Notes: generated by a model not told the origin, from the letters alone. 64,000 nt of DNA from JACVRW01 sp963803085 (GCA_963803085.1 CAWDLE010000021.1:62001-126000); one strand, 5' to 3'; numbered from the stretch's first letter, positions 27,752 through 38,612 are shown. A program made the numbers and translations.

Positions 27752-28219
27752 ATGGTTGAACTAGGCGTGGCTCTCCTTGTGGTCGGAGCCGCCCTCTTGG
27801 TGGCTGAGGCCCACGTGCCCGGAGGAGTGCTCGGGGTGGCCGGTGGTGTGGCGCTCGCATCCGGCACCGCGCTCGCGATCGGCGCGTCCGGTGGCGCAGT
27901 CGCCCTGGTGATCGGCGCCATCCTCGCCGCTTCGGTCGTGACCGGCCTTTGGCTCGCGCTTGCCACCCGCAAGGGCCTGGCGGTACGCCGGCTACGGGTC
28001 TCGTCAGGACGCGAGGCGCTCAGCGGCAGGACCGGCGTGGTGCGTCGCTGGAACGGCGGTGGCGGGCAGGTGTTCATTGACGGCGCGCTGTGGCGGGCAC
28101 GGCCGAGCTGGCCGGACGCGGAGGAGGAGCTGACCGCGGGCGACGCGGTGATCGTGGAGCGCGTGAGCGGATTGACGCTCGCGGTACGCAGAGCAGAGGA
28201 ATGGGAGGAACCCTGGTGA
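27752..28219 (+). CDS. NfeD-like membrane protein
   Basis: About 155 residues from ATG 27752; the frame is open to 27695. The protein starts with two or three hydrophobic segments (ELGVALLVVGAALLVAEAHVPGG, AIGASGGAVALVIGAILAASVV) and ends in an OB-fold-like domain (SGRTGVVRRW, GQVFIDGALWRA, AGDAVIVERVSGLTLAV). NfeD proteins form operons with SPFH/stomatin proteins and are thought to organise membrane microdomains; the next gene is exactly that, overlapping by GTGA. Confidence 0.85.
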   Translation: MVELGVALLVVGAALLVAEAHVPGGVLGVAGGVALASGTALAIGASGGAVALVIGAILAASVVTGLWLALATRKGLAVRRLRVSSGREALSGRTGVVRRWNGGGGQVFIDGALWRARPSWPDAEEELTAGDAVIVERVSGLTLAVRRAEEWEEPW

Positions 28220-29073
28220 TTGCGGTGATCCTTATCGTCGTTGTGGTGGCCGCGCTGGTGGCCGTGGTCCTGGCGGCCGCGTCCGTCAGGGTGCTGCGCG
28301 AGTACGAGCGCGGAATCGTGTTCCGGCTCGGCCGCGTGATCGACCAGAAGGGCCCGGGCCTGGTGCTGCTCATCCCTGCGGTGGATCGCATGGTGCGCGT
28401 GACCCTGCGCACGGTCACGCTGCGAATACCGCCCCAGGACGTGATCACGCGCGACAACGTCCCGGTGCGCGTCGCGGCGGTGGCCTACTTCCGGGTGATC
28501 GACCCGCGCTGCTCGGTAGTCGAGGTCGAGGACTTCAATGCCGCCACGCTCCAGATCGCCCAGACCACGCTGCGCTCGGTGCTCGGCAAGGCCGAGCTGG
28601 ACACGCTGCTGTCCGAGCGCGAGCGGCTCAACGAGAGCCTCCAGCAGATCATCGACGAGCAGACCGAGCCGTGGGGGATAAAGGTCACGATCGTTGAGAT
28701 CAAGGACGTGGAGATCCCCGAGCGGATGCAGCACGCTCTTGCGCGGCAGGCGGAGGCCGAGCGGAACCGGCGGGCGAAGGTGATCCACGCGGAGGGCGAG
28801 TTCCAGGCGGCGCACCGTCTCGCCGACGCCGCCGAGGTGATCCGCCCGAACCCGGTCACGATCCAGCTGCGCTACCTCCAGGCGCTGTCGGAGATCAGTG
28901 CCAACCAGGGAACGACGATCGTGTTCCCGCTCCCGATGGATGTGCTGAGACCGCTTATCGAGGCGGGCGCCGGCGCCGCCGAGCACGAGGACCGGCCGAG
29001 CGAACCCGGCGACGCGGAGCAGGCGAGCGCCCCGCGCGAGCTCCAAGCCCGCGCGCCGGCGGCCCTCCACTGA
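28216..29073 (+). CDS. SPFH/stomatin-like (slipin) membrane protein
   Basis: 285 residues. The GTG at 28216 is chosen: it overlaps the NfeD stop (GTGA) and has GGGAGGA at 28203-28209. A single N-terminal membrane anchor is followed by the SPFH domain (VLREYERGIVFRLGRV, GLVLLIPAVDRMVRV, VTLRIPPQDVITRDNVPV), the coiled-coil RQAEAERNRRAKVIHAEGE and an acidic Ala-rich tail. It oligomerises at the membrane with NfeD. Partner proteases of such pairs are not encoded alongside. Confidence 0.9.
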   Translation: MIAVILIVVVVAALVAVVLAAASVRVLREYERGIVFRLGRVIDQKGPGLVLLIPAVDRMVRVTLRTVTLRIPPQDVITRDNVPVRVAAVAYFRVIDPRCSVVEVEDFNAATLQIAQTTLRSVLGKAELDTLLSERERLNESLQQIIDEQTEPWGIKVTIVEIKDVEIPERMQHALARQAEAERNRRAKVIHAEGEFQAAHRLADAAEVIRPNPVTIQLRYLQALSEISANQGTTIVFPLPMDVLRPLIEAGAGAAEHEDRPSEPGDAEQASAPRELQARAPAALH

Positions 29074-29114
29074 TCACTGCGGCCGTTCAGCGGCGGCGAT
29101 AGTCTCGACGTGAC

Positions 29115-30649
<1,535 letters not shown>

Positions 30650-30653
<4 letters not shown>

Positions 30654-31378
30654 CCTCGCCGGCCGCATCGGCGCGCCGAGAGTCCACCTTCTGGGAGGGC
30701 GTTCGCGCGGGCCTGCCGTTCGCGGCCGCCGGGTTGCTCCTGTCCGTGTCGTTCGGCGTCGTCGCCACGGACGCCGGGCTCTCTGAGCTTGAAGCGATCG
30801 TGATGTCGGCGATCGTGTTCGCGGGATCGGCGCAGTTCAGTGCGGTCGCGATCCTCGCTCAGGGCGGTGGCGCCGGCGCCGCCATCGCCGCCGCGGCGCT
30901 GATGAACTCGCGCTTCCTGCCGATGGGCGTGGCGTTCGCACCCTCGCTTCGCGGCGGGCCCGTCAAGCGCGCGCTCCAGGGGCAGGCCGTGGTCGACGCA
31001 TCCTGGGCTCTCGCCGCGCGCCGGGACGGCAGCTTCGACCGCATGCTGCTGTTCGGCTCCTCCGCGGCCGCGTACGTGACCTGGGTCACGGGCACCACCG
31101 TCGGGGCCGTCTGGGGAGGGGCGCTCGGCGACCCGCACGACCTCGGAGTGGACGCGCTGTTCCCAGCGTTCTTCCTCGGCCTGCTGGTGAACGAGGCGCG
31201 CAGCGGCCGCGCGCGGGGCGTCGCAGCGGCCGGCGCGCTGATCGCGCTGGTCCTGGTTCCGGTGGCACCGCCCGGCGTGCCGGTGCTGGTGGCGAGCTTC
31301 GCGGCGCTCGCGGGACTCACCAGGGGCGCGCGTGACGCCATGCTCCAGCGTCAGGAGGCGGAGGGGGAGCCGCGATGA
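30650..31378 (+). CDS. azlC: AzlC-family branched-chain amino acid exporter, large subunit
   Basis: About 242 residues if translation starts at CTG 30650, which overlaps the mmsA stop as CTGA. The first conventional start, TTG 30734, falls inside the first membrane segment (WEGVRAGLPFAAAGLLLSVSFG) and would delete conserved sequence. Family features: GSAQFSAVAILAQGGG, NSRFLPMGVAFAP, and six or so hydrophobic segments. It works with AzlD, encoded next, to export branched-chain amino acids or analogues. The missing normal start is either a genuine CTG or a base error. Confidence 0.8.
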
Positions 31379-31680
31379 GCACGGGCGCCACGGTGATCTT
31401 CGGTTCCGCGGTGATCACCTTTGCGATCAAGGCCGCGGGGCCGGTTGCACTGGGCGGGCGCGAGCTCCCGACGTGGTTCACCAGCGTGGTCGTGCTCCTG
31501 GCGCCGGCACTGCTGGCCGCGCTCGTGGCGACCCAGGCGCTCGCCGACGGCGACAAGCTCGCGATAGGTGCGGACACCGCCGGGGTGGCCGCCGGAGGCC
31601 TGGCGGCCTGGCGAACCGGCTCGATAATCGCCTGCGTACTGATCGCGCCCGCGGTTACAGCGGCGCTACGCGCGCTCTAG
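31375..31680 (+). CDS. azlD: AzlD-family small subunit of the amino acid exporter
   Basis: 101 residues, three to four membrane segments (VIFGSAVITFAIKAAGP, WFTSVVVLLAPALLAALVA, SIIACVLIAPAVTAAL). Size, hydrophobicity and the ATGA overlap with azlC identify it. The stop shares CTAG with the convergent small gene. Confidence 0.88.
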   Translation: MSTGATVIFGSAVITFAIKAAGPVALGGRELPTWFTSVVVLLAPALLAALVATQALADGDKLAIGADTAGVAAGGLAAWRTGSIIACVLIAPAVTAALRAL

Positions 31681-31856
31681 CGCTTGCGGCTTGCCCGACC
31701 CGCCCGGCCCGCCTCGTCACGGGCGGCGGCCGCCACGCGCTTGCGCTCGGCGCGCTCGCGCTCCTGTGTCTCGCGCTCCTTCTTGCCCGCCTTGCGCGTC
31801 TCATCGTTGCGCTGGGCGATGCGCTCCTTTTCGGCTTTCCAAGCGGCTTCGCTCAT
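31677..31856 (-). CDS. Small highly charged hypothetical protein
   Basis: 59 residues, starting at an ATG (SEAAWKAEKERIAQRND) and almost entirely Lys/Arg/Glu/Ala; one long charged helix is predicted. It has no domain I recognise. A longer frame to 31916 exists, but its first 20 residues are not similar in character. Its stop codon forms a CTAG overlap with azlD, a pattern seen at other real convergent pairs here. Confidence 0.6.
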   Translation of the reverse strand: MSEAAWKAEKERIAQRNDETRKAGKKERETQERERAERKRVAAAARDEAGRAGRASRKR

Positions 31857-32047
31857 TGGACGCTTCCAAACTGCCCCCCCGGATTTTGCCACAGGGAGAT
31901 GCGAGGAGCAGAGCATCCGACGGTGGTTGCTGCACCACAGACTCTACAGGCGGTTAACCGCACTGCCCCGAGGCCTGGCTGCCCCATGGTTCCGCGGCCC
32001 CTCCTGGCCCATGCTCTTCCATGTCAACTACAGAAGGAGAGAGCAAC

Positions 32048-32287
32048 ATGGAAGCAACCAATCAGACGGTCCAGAGCAACTCCCTCGACGGCGCTCGTGC
32101 GTGGTTCGCGGAGAGAGGCCTGGCGAGAAGGCGAGAGGACAGGATGCTCGCCGGCGTGGCGGGCGCGTTCGCCCGTCGCTACGAGGTCAACCCGTTCGCC
32201 ATGCGCGTATTCGCGGTGTTCGGGGTGCTCCTCACGACCCCGCTCTCGTACATCGCGCTCTGGGTTCTCATGCCCAAGGCCGACTAA
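32048..32287 (+). CDS. PspC-domain membrane protein
   Basis: 79 residues. The ATG at 32048 is chosen for the upstream GAAGGAGA; an ATG 27 bases earlier lacks one. The PspC signature is RREDRMLAGVAGAFARRYEVNPFAMR, then a hydrophobic segment (VFAVFGVLLTTPLSYIALWVLMP). PspC-type proteins sense or respond to envelope stress at the cytoplasmic membrane. It stands alone, without pspA or pspB nearby. Confidence 0.85.
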   Translation: MEATNQTVQSNSLDGARAWFAERGLARRREDRMLAGVAGAFARRYEVNPFAMRVFAVFGVLLTTPLSYIALWVLMPKAD

Positions 32288-32296
32288 GGCCTGCGT

Positions 32297-33256
32297 CTAG
32301 GCGGCGTCGGCGGGTAGCGCCTTGCGCTCCCGCCGGCGTTCGTCCACGCGCACGACGTCCCACACGAGGCCCAGCGACTCGAGCGTCCGGATCGCCATCC
32401 ACGAGGGATCGATCTGCCAGCGCCGCAGCCCGTGCGCGGCCGACGTTGGGAAGGCGTGGTGGTTGTTGTGCCACGCCTCCCCGAACGTGAATATGGACAG
32501 CCACGCGAGGTTGCGCGAGTGGTCGCCGGTGTCGTAGTCGCGGCGACCGAAGAAGTGGCAGAGCGAGTTGATGCTGTAGGTCACGTGGTGCACCACGAGC
32601 ATGCGCACCCCGCCGCCCCACAGCAGTCCGGTCAGGGCGGTGCTCAGGGATCCGCCGATGAGGTAGCCGAGGCCGAACGGCAGCGCCAGGCCGGCGAACA
32701 CCCAGAACAGGAAGGTCCGGTCGATGAAGCTGATCGTCGGGTCGGCGATCAGGTCCGGCGCGTAGCGGTCGCGCTTGCCACGCTGGGTGTGGATGAAGAG
32801 CCAGCCGACGTGTGCGTGGAAGAGCCCGCGGATCGCGGCGCTCCAGCCGCTCCCGTGGCCGACGTGCGGACTGTGAGGGTCACCCTCCTGGTCGGAGAAC
32901 GCGTGGTGCTTGCGGTGGTCGGCCACCCAGGAGATCACCGGGCCTTCGATGGCGATCGACCCCGCGGCGGCGAGCGCGGCGCGCACCGGCTTCCTCGCCT
33001 TGAAGCTGCGGTGGGTGAGGTGACGGTGGAAGCCCACGGTCACCCCCATCGCGCAGACCACGTACATGATCCCGAACACGGCGACGTCGCTCCAGTGCAG
33101 GAGATCGTTCCAGAGCTGCCAGCACACGACCCCGAGCGCGATAAACGGAAGTGCGGTGATGGTGCCCGTGGCGATCCGGTCAGCCGTCTCGTTCTTGACG
33201 GGCTGAATGTCGTCCGCGGTCGGTCCAGTGGGCTCTGCGACTAGCTGCGTGGTCAC
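32297..33256 (-). CDS. Acyl-CoA/fatty acid desaturase (delta-9 type)
   Basis: 319 residues from GTG 33256 (TTG 33274 also in frame). The three histidine boxes HRHLTH, HRKHH and HNNHH are all present with intervening membrane spans, giving the di-iron centre of membrane desaturases. Spacing and sequence (VGFHRHLTHRSFKARK, GEAWHNNHHAFPTSA) fit acyl-CoA desaturases of the DesA3/OLE1 class. It would introduce a double bond into C16-C18 chains using a ferredoxin or cytochrome b5-like donor. Confidence 0.9.
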   Translation of the reverse strand: MTTQLVAEPTGPTADDIQPVKNETADRIATGTITALPFIALGVVCWQLWNDLLHWSDVAVFGIMYVVCAMGVTVGFHRHLTHRSFKARKPVRAALAAAGSIAIEGPVISWVADHRKHHAFSDQEGDPHSPHVGHGSGWSAAIRGLFHAHVGWLFIHTQRGKRDRYAPDLIADPTISFIDRTFLFWVFAGLALPFGLGYLIGGSLSTALTGLLWGGGVRMLVVHHVTYSINSLCHFFGRRDYDTGDHSRNLAWLSIFTFGEAWHNNHHAFPTSAAHGLRRWQIDPSWMAIRTLESLGLVWDVVRVDERRRERKALPADAA

Positions 33257-33362
33257 TTGCAGGACCCTACCCAAAGAGGGGGCGGGTAGTTACACGCCTG
33301 CTACGGTCCCCGATGTGGGTGACGCCGTTGCCCGCGAGGTTCTCGTCTCCGATGGCATTGCG

Positions 33363-33415
33363 ATCTGGGTCAAGTGAATCTCCCAGATAGCTAGCGGCCG
33401 TTTTTGCACGGCCGC
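33363..33415 (+). promoter_or_regulatory. Two-hairpin 5' leader of the DEAD-box helicase gene
   Basis: Stem 1: ATCTGGG (33363-33369) with CCCAGAT (33382-33388), 12-nt loop. Stem 2: GCGGCCGT (33394-33401) with ACGGCCGC (33408-33415), loop TTTTGC. AGGAG follows at 33420-33424 before the ATG at 33429. The hairpins stand just ahead of the ribosome site. Helicase genes are often cold- or autoregulated through their leaders (general knowledge); the role here is inferred. Confidence 0.55.
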
Positions 33416-33428
33416 CGTCAGGAGCAGA

Positions 33429-34625
33429 ATGAAGAAGCAGTCCTTCGCCGACCTCGGCGTATCGCCGGTGGTCGTACGCGCCCTCGCAGGGCGCGGCCTA
33501 GATTGTGCGTTCCCCGTCCAGGCGTCGGTGATTCCCGACGCGCTGGCCGGTCACGACGTGCTCGTGAAATCCCCGACCGGGTCGGGCAAGACGCTCGCGC
33601 TCGGAATCCCGCTCGTCGACCTCATCGAGGCCACTGACCAGCGCGCAGCGGCACTGGTGCTCGCACCCACGCGCGAACTGGCAAGCCAAATCGTCGAGGA
33701 GATCCGCGACATCGCAACCGCGCGCGCCCTCTCGGTCGCTGCCGTCTACGGCGGCGTCGGCTTCGAGCGCCAGATCAAGCAAGCCCGCAAGGCGCACATC
33801 ATCGTCGCCACCCCCGGCCGGCTCGAGGACCTCATCGCGCGCGGCGCGGTGCGGCTCGACCACGTCCGAGTGCTCGCGCTCGACGAGGCAGACCGGATGC
33901 TCGACATGGGCTTCCGCCCGGCCGTCGACCGGATCGTGGCCCAGGTGCCGCGTGACCGCCAGACCCTCTTTCTCTCCGCGACACTCGAAGGAGAGGCCGG
34001 CCGCATCGCTCAGGAGTACACGCGCGATGCGCGCCGGCATGAGCACGTGAACCAGGCGGATGCGCGCGTGGACATCGAGCACCGCTTCCTCGCGGTCGCC
34101 CACGAGGACAAGCTCGACTCGCTCGTGCGCACGCTGCGCGGCGACGACTCCGGGCGCAGCCTCGTGTTCGTGCGCACCAAGCGCGGAGCGGACCGGCTCG
34201 TCAAGCGGCTCTCGAAGCGCGGCGTCGAGGCGGCCGCGATGCACGGCGACAAGTCGCAATCCCAGCGTGAGAAGGCGCTCAAGCGGTTCCACAACGGCAG
34301 CGTGGCCGCGCTCGTGGCGACCGACGTGGCCGCGCGCGGCATCGACGTGGACGACATCACCCAGGTCGTGAACTTCGACGCCCCCGAGGACCGCGACACC
34401 TACACGCACCGAATCGGCCGCACAGGTCGCGCGGGACGCACGGGAGTGGGCGTGACGTTCGTAATGCACGACCAGGCCCACGACATCGGCAAGATCGCGC
34501 ACGAGCTTCGCCTGCACGCCGAGTTCGAGCAGAGCGGCTTAAAGTCATCGCGCCCGCCGGTAGCTTCCCGCCACGGTGAGCGCCGACATCCCTCACGTAA
34601 CAGGCGTCGCACACGAGTTCGTTGA
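33429..34625 (+). CDS. DEAD-box ATP-dependent RNA helicase (RhlE-like)
   Basis: 398 residues. Motifs in order: Q-motif FAFPVQASVIP-type start, I SPTGSGKT, Ia APTRELA, Ib TPGRLEDL, II DEAD (LALDEADRMLDMGF), III SAT, V ATDVAARGIDVDD, VI HRIGRTGRAGRTG. The C-terminal tail is short and basic (NRRRTRVR), as in RhlE-type helicases. It unwinds structured RNA, in ribosome assembly or cold response. The last 50 bp overlap the next gene, unusual in this window where overlaps are normally 1-4 bp. Confidence 0.93.
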   Translation: MKKQSFADLGVSPVVVRALAGRGLDCAFPVQASVIPDALAGHDVLVKSPTGSGKTLALGIPLVDLIEATDQRAAALVLAPTRELASQIVEEIRDIATARALSVAAVYGGVGFERQIKQARKAHIIVATPGRLEDLIARGAVRLDHVRVLALDEADRMLDMGFRPAVDRIVAQVPRDRQTLFLSATLEGEAGRIAQEYTRDARRHEHVNQADARVDIEHRFLAVAHEDKLDSLVRTLRGDDSGRSLVFVRTKRGADRLVKRLSKRGVEAAAMHGDKSQSQREKALKRFHNGSVAALVATDVAARGIDVDDITQVVNFDAPEDRDTYTHRIGRTGRAGRTGVGVTFVMHDQAHDIGKIAHELRLHAEFEQSGLKSSRPPVASRHGERRHPSRNRRRTRVR

Positions 34626-35424
34626 CGCCGGCGGCCTGCGGACGCATGTAGCGACCGCGGGCCACGGCCCGCCAGTCGTGCTTCTGCACGGCTGGCCGCA
34701 GCACTGGTACGAGTGGCGGGACGTGATCCCGCTGCTCGCGCCAAACGCGCGCGTGATCTGCCCGGACCTGCGCGGGTTCGGGTGGACCGACGTGCCCGAG
34801 CGCGGCTATGAGAAGGACCAGCTGAAGCGCGACGTGCTCGCGCTGCTGGACGCCCTCGGGCTCGAGCGCGTCACCTTCGCAGGACACGACTGGGGCGGCT
34901 ACATCGGCTTCATGCTCGCCCTCGACCATCCCGACCGGATCGAGAGCCTCCTTGCCCTGAACGTGCTGCCGCCGTGGCCGCCTGACACCAGGCGCACGAT
35001 CCTCGACGCGTGGCGCTTCCTGTACATGCCCGTGCTCGGCACGCGCGGCCTGGGCGGTGGGCGGTTCGGGCGCGGCTTCGCCGCTCGCGGCCTTCGCGAC
35101 GCGGGTGTGGCTCCGGCCGACGTCGATGTATTCGTCGGCCGACTCGACGGCGAGCGCGGCCGCGCGACCGAGCGGCTGTATCGCAGCTTCTTCTGGCGCG
35201 AGCTTCCCATGCTGCTTCGCGCGCGCTACTCCGCCTCGGACCTGAGCGTGCCCAGCACGCTGATGTTCGGCACGGATGACCTGGTGATCACGAGCCGCGC
35301 CGCCCAGGACGCTGCGGCTCAGACGGACCGGCTCGAGCTCGAGCTGGTCGCCGACGTCGGGCACTTCATCGTCGACGAGAAGCCCGAGCTCGTGGCGGAC
35401 CGGCTGATGAGGCTGCTTCCGTAG
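34576..35424 (+). CDS. Alpha/beta hydrolase, epoxide hydrolase/haloalkane dehalogenase-like
   Basis: 282 residues. HGWPQHWYEWRDVIP carries the oxyanion HGxP motif, the nucleophile is Asp in GHDWGG, the acid Asp lies in FGTDDLVI and the catalytic His in DVGHFIVDE. An Asp nucleophile with HGWP is typical of epoxide hydrolases. The GTG at 34576 lies inside the helicase gene, and no later conventional start precedes the domain, so the 50-bp overlap is accepted. A cap region with many Arg/Gly (GTRGLGGGRFGRG) may set substrate choice. Confidence 0.85.
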   Translation: MSADIPHVTGVAHEFVDAGGLRTHVATAGHGPPVVLLHGWPQHWYEWRDVIPLLAPNARVICPDLRGFGWTDVPERGYEKDQLKRDVLALLDALGLERVTFAGHDWGGYIGFMLALDHPDRIESLLALNVLPPWPPDTRRTILDAWRFLYMPVLGTRGLGGGRFGRGFAARGLRDAGVAPADVDVFVGRLDGERGRATERLYRSFFWRELPMLLRARYSASDLSVPSTLMFGTDDLVITSRAAQDAAAQTDRLELELVADVGHFIVDEKPELVADRLMRLLP

Positions 35425-35473
35425 GCAGCGGTTGTCCCGATACATCCACCTGGGCGCTGGGAAGAACGTGCGC

Positions 35474-36360
35474 ATGATCAAGCGGGGTCGGGCAAGAAAA
35501 GCATCGCGGCGCCGCGGGCCGAGCCCGCGGCTGGCGCCACTGCTCGCAGTGCTCATCACGATGCTGGTGCTGGCGGCGCCGGCTTCGGCGGCCACGGAGT
35601 ACGTGTCGCTGGGCGACTCGTATGCCGCGGGACCGCTGATCCCGCTGCAGGTCCCGCCATTCGGCTGTCTGAAGTCGAACAACAACTACGCGAACCTTGC
35701 GGCGAGAGACCTCGGCTTCGCCCTCACCGACGCGAGCTGCAGCGGCGCCGAGACCGAGGACATGACGAACCCGCAGGGCGTCGACCCCGACGGCCCGAAC
35801 CCGCCGCAGTTCAACTCGCTCACCGCGGAGACCGACGTGGTCACGATCCAGATCGGTGGCAACGACATCGGGTTCTCGAGCATCGCGGAGGACTGCACGA
35901 GCACCTCGCCCGAGGGCACTCCCTGCCAGGACCGCTACGTGCACGACGGCCGTGACGAGATCAGCGAACGCATCCAGGCCGCGGCGCCGCTCGTGGCGGC
36001 GGTGCTCCAGGGCATCCACGCCCGCTCGCCCGAGGCGCGCGTCCTGTTCGTGAACTACGCGGCGATCCTCCCCGACACCGGCCCGGCTGCTGGCCGCAGA
36101 TGCCGATCACCGAAGGCGACGTACCGTACATGCGCGCGAAGCAGAAGGAACTGAACGCGATGGTGGCCGCGCAGGCCGACGCGAACGCCACCGAGGTGAT
36201 CGACTGGTACACCGCGAGCATCGGCCACGACGCCTGCCAGCCGCCCGTGATCCGCTGGGTCGAGCCGGTGGTCCCGGTGAACGCCGCCGCCCCGATCCAC
36301 CCGAACCTGGGCGGGATGCTGGGCGCGTCGAATCTCCTCGTGGCGGCGCTGCAGCCCTAG
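35474..36360 (+). pseudogene. Secreted SGNH/GDSL-type esterase, frameshifted near 36082
   Basis: From ATG 35474 a signal peptide (LVLAAPASA) leads into the SGNH fold: EYVSLGDSYAAG with nucleophile S49, then QIGGNDIGF. The frame ends prematurely at 36154 in an Arg-rich tail. One base too few in the C-run at 36082-36084 explains it: adding a C gives DTGPGCWPQMPITEGDV and continues to 36360 with the catalytic HPNLGG. Restored length is about 295 residues, normal for this family (lipases such as those of Streptomyces). It could be a real null allele or a base error. The stop in the restored frame forms CTAG with the convergent gene, supporting the restored reading. Confidence 0.8.
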
Positions 36361-38612
36361 GGTCGGCCCACGTCCGGCATCGAGTAGTCACACACGCCCG
36401 TCGGGAAGATCGCCTCGAGCCGCGCGACCTGTGCCGCCGTGGGCGCCCAGTCGCCGTATAGACCCTTGGCGATCGCGTCGGCGACCGGCTGCAGCGCGCA
36501 CTTGTAGACGCCGCCGCGAAGCGGCCCGCCAGCGACGATCCGTGAGGTCGAGTGGATCGGAAGTGCCTGCGTGCAGGCGCCATCTGGACCGTTGTCGAGG
36601 ATGCCGTCCCACACGTGCGCGCCGCGGGCGATCTCGACGCCCTGCGTCGTGAAGCAGCGGTCCGTGGCCAGCTCCGGCTTGTTGCCGGCCACTCCCTGGT
36701 CCGGGTGCGCGCGGATGTTCGCCATCCACTCGTCCATCACCGCGAACGCCTCTGGGGTTTGGTCGGCCTGGCGTGCCGGTCGAGCGTCGGTGAACCAGAT
36801 CACCTGGTTCGAGGCGTCTCCGTCGTTGTCGAGCATGCGCTGGCGCGACGCGAACGACTGATGGCTGTTGTGCATGTCGAGCTCTTCCTCGAGGTAGTGC
36901 CGCCAGTCGATCATGGGCATGTCGACGTCGCCGTCGAAGTACAGCCCGCGGTTGTACGCCGCGTGCATCGCGCCGAGGTCGCCCTCGCGGCGGGGCGCCG
37001 GTGTCACGCCTCCGTCGGGACTCAGGCGCATGTTGCGCCGGCTCCACGGGTCGAAGCCGCCGGTCGGCAGGAACGGCTGGCCCTCCTGGACCATGTCGCC
37101 GGGTGACTTCCAGCTTCCGACCTTGGCGTTCAGGTCGAGGAACTCCTGCGGAGTGATCCTCCCTGCCGTGAGCGCGCCCAGGCCGTACTGGACGCCGACG
37201 TTGTCCCAGGTCTGCCGCGCGTAGCCGTCAGGCCCCACGCCGTAGACGTTCTTCGCGTCCTCCCAGTGCGTCCAGTGAACCCGCGCCATCACAGCCGGGT
37301 CCATGCGCTCGGTCCCCGCGCCCGCGCTGCCGAAGAGCGGGTTCAAGGCGAGCGGCGTCAGGCCCCGCCAGCCGTTCACGCACTCGCTGTTGCCGGGCCG
37401 GCCGGTATAGGGGTTCGGCCGCGTCGGATGCGCGTTCAGGCCCTCCAGCCACTCGCGGTTGTCCCAGTTCTGCCACTTCGGGTTGGCCGCGTCGGTCACG
37501 TCCATGTACTGCTCGAGCAGCTCGCAGTCGCCGACGTGGATCGTCTGCGTGACCATGTCCGGGTAGGAGTACTGGGGAATGCCCGCGTCGAGCAGCTGCG
37601 GATGGTTCTGCCCGTACACGTACTGCTGGATGCCCCCGCCGGAGCCGCCGACGCCCACCGTGTAGAGCGGCACGCCGTAGCGCTCGACGAACTCCTCCTT
37701 CGTCATCAGCGCGGTCTCGCCGCCGAGCTCGAGGTTGTAGTGCGTGCTCGTGCGCGTGCCGCTCGAGTGCACGATCGCGTAGCCCTTGCTCAGGCCAATG
37801 TCGTACAAGGCGCTGCCGCCCGGCGTCCCCTGGTTGCGGCCGATCGCCACGCCGCCGTCGAAGGTGTAGATGAGGCGCTTGTTCCAGCGTGAGGTGTCCG
37901 GCTTTGCTGCGGGGCTTTCGCCGAACGGGGCGAGCATCGCGAAGGAGTAGATGAAGCGGTTGATCGTGCCGCGCTCGCGACGCACCACATAGTCGACAGT
38001 TCGGCCGTCGAGCAGCGTGGCCTGCGCCATGTCGCTCGGCCGTGAGCCGTCCGCCGGCAGCGCGGCGAACTGGCCGTTCGTCCTCTTGTACTGGTAGTCG
38101 ACGCGCGTGTTCGTCGAGCAGTTTCGGCTAAAGCCCGCGGTCGTGCCGTTCGGGTTCAGCACGCGGAAGCCGGCGCCCGCCTGGTTGTCCACGAGCGGCT
38201 CGCCGAGCCCCGCCTGGATCGTCTTGCAGACGAACGGCACCTGATGCGGCCCGCTGAACATCGGACCCTCGGTGGGGTGGTTGGTGAGAGTCGCGACCGC
38301 ATGAACCGGAGCGTTCGAGCGCCGGTTGTGCCTGACGGTCAGCTCGTTCTCGCCCAGCTGGAGACCGTCGACGAGCCCGACGAGGCCGCCGTCGCGCGCC
38401 TCGAATGCGTCGGTCACATCCGTGCCGTTCCGGAGCACCTGAAGCTTGTCGCGGAGGCCGGGAGGGGCGTCCACGCGCACCAGGGCGTCGCCGCCGCTCA
38501 CCTGATCCGCACGGCTGGACAGGACCGAGATGTCGATCTGGTCGGCCTGCGCGGCGGCGGGCGTCAGAGCAAGCAGGGCGAGAGCTGTGGCGACGATGCG
38601 ATTCGAGGGCAT
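36357..38612 (-). CDS. Large secreted alpha/beta-hydrolase-like protein (DUF6351-type)
   Basis: 751 residues with a signal peptide (LALLALTPAAAQA). An N-terminal beta-rich domain (about 25-115) precedes a large domain with a nucleophile-elbow-like GVGGSGGGIQQ (S324) and several Cys pairs (C129, C165 and others), consistent with an extracellular disulphide-bonded esterase. I think this is the family labelled DUF6351, related to tannase/polyhydroxybutyrate-depolymerase-like enzymes; that identification is from memory. With the GDSL esterase convergent to it, this is a small extracellular hydrolase locus. Confidence 0.75.
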   Translation of the reverse strand: MPSNRIVATALALLALTPAAAQADQIDISVLSSRADQVSGGDALVRVDAPPGLRDKLQVLRNGTDVTDAFEARDGGLVGLVDGLQLGENELTVRHNRRSNAPVHAVATLTNHPTEGPMFSGPHQVPFVCKTIQAGLGEPLVDNQAGAGFRVLNPNGTTAGFSRNCSTNTRVDYQYKRTNGQFAALPADGSRPSDMAQATLLDGRTVDYVVRRERGTINRFIYSFAMLAPFGESPAAKPDTSRWNKRLIYTFDGGVAIGRNQGTPGGSALYDIGLSKGYAIVHSSGTRTSTHYNLELGGETALMTKEEFVERYGVPLYTVGVGGSGGGIQQYVYGQNHPQLLDAGIPQYSYPDMVTQTIHVGDCELLEQYMDVTDAANPKWQNWDNREWLEGLNAHPTRPNPYTGRPGNSECVNGWRGLTPLALNPLFGSAGAGTERMDPAVMARVHWTHWEDAKNVYGVGPDGYARQTWDNVGVQYGLGALTAGRITPQEFLDLNAKVGSWKSPGDMVQEGQPFLPTGGFDPWSRRNMRLSPDGGVTPAPRREGDLGAMHAAYNRGLYFDGDVDMPMIDWRHYLEEELDMHNSHQSFASRQRMLDNDGDASNQVIWFTDARPARQADQTPEAFAVMDEWMANIRAHPDQGVAGNKPELATDRCFTTQGVEIARGAHVWDGILDNGPDGACTQALPIHSTSRIVAGGPLRGGVYKCALQPVADAIAKGLYGDWAPTAAQVARLEAIFPTGVCDYSMPDVGRP

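Noticed and set aside
33363..33415. Helicase leader hairpins as intrinsic terminator of an upstream gene
   Set aside because: The upstream neighbour is divergent, and no T-run follows either stem; they lie inside the probable helicase leader.
34576..34625. Helicase/hydrolase 50-bp overlap as evidence of a frameshift
   Set aside because: Both ends look natural: the helicase has a typical basic tail and the hydrolase has no other start. No indel restores a better reading.
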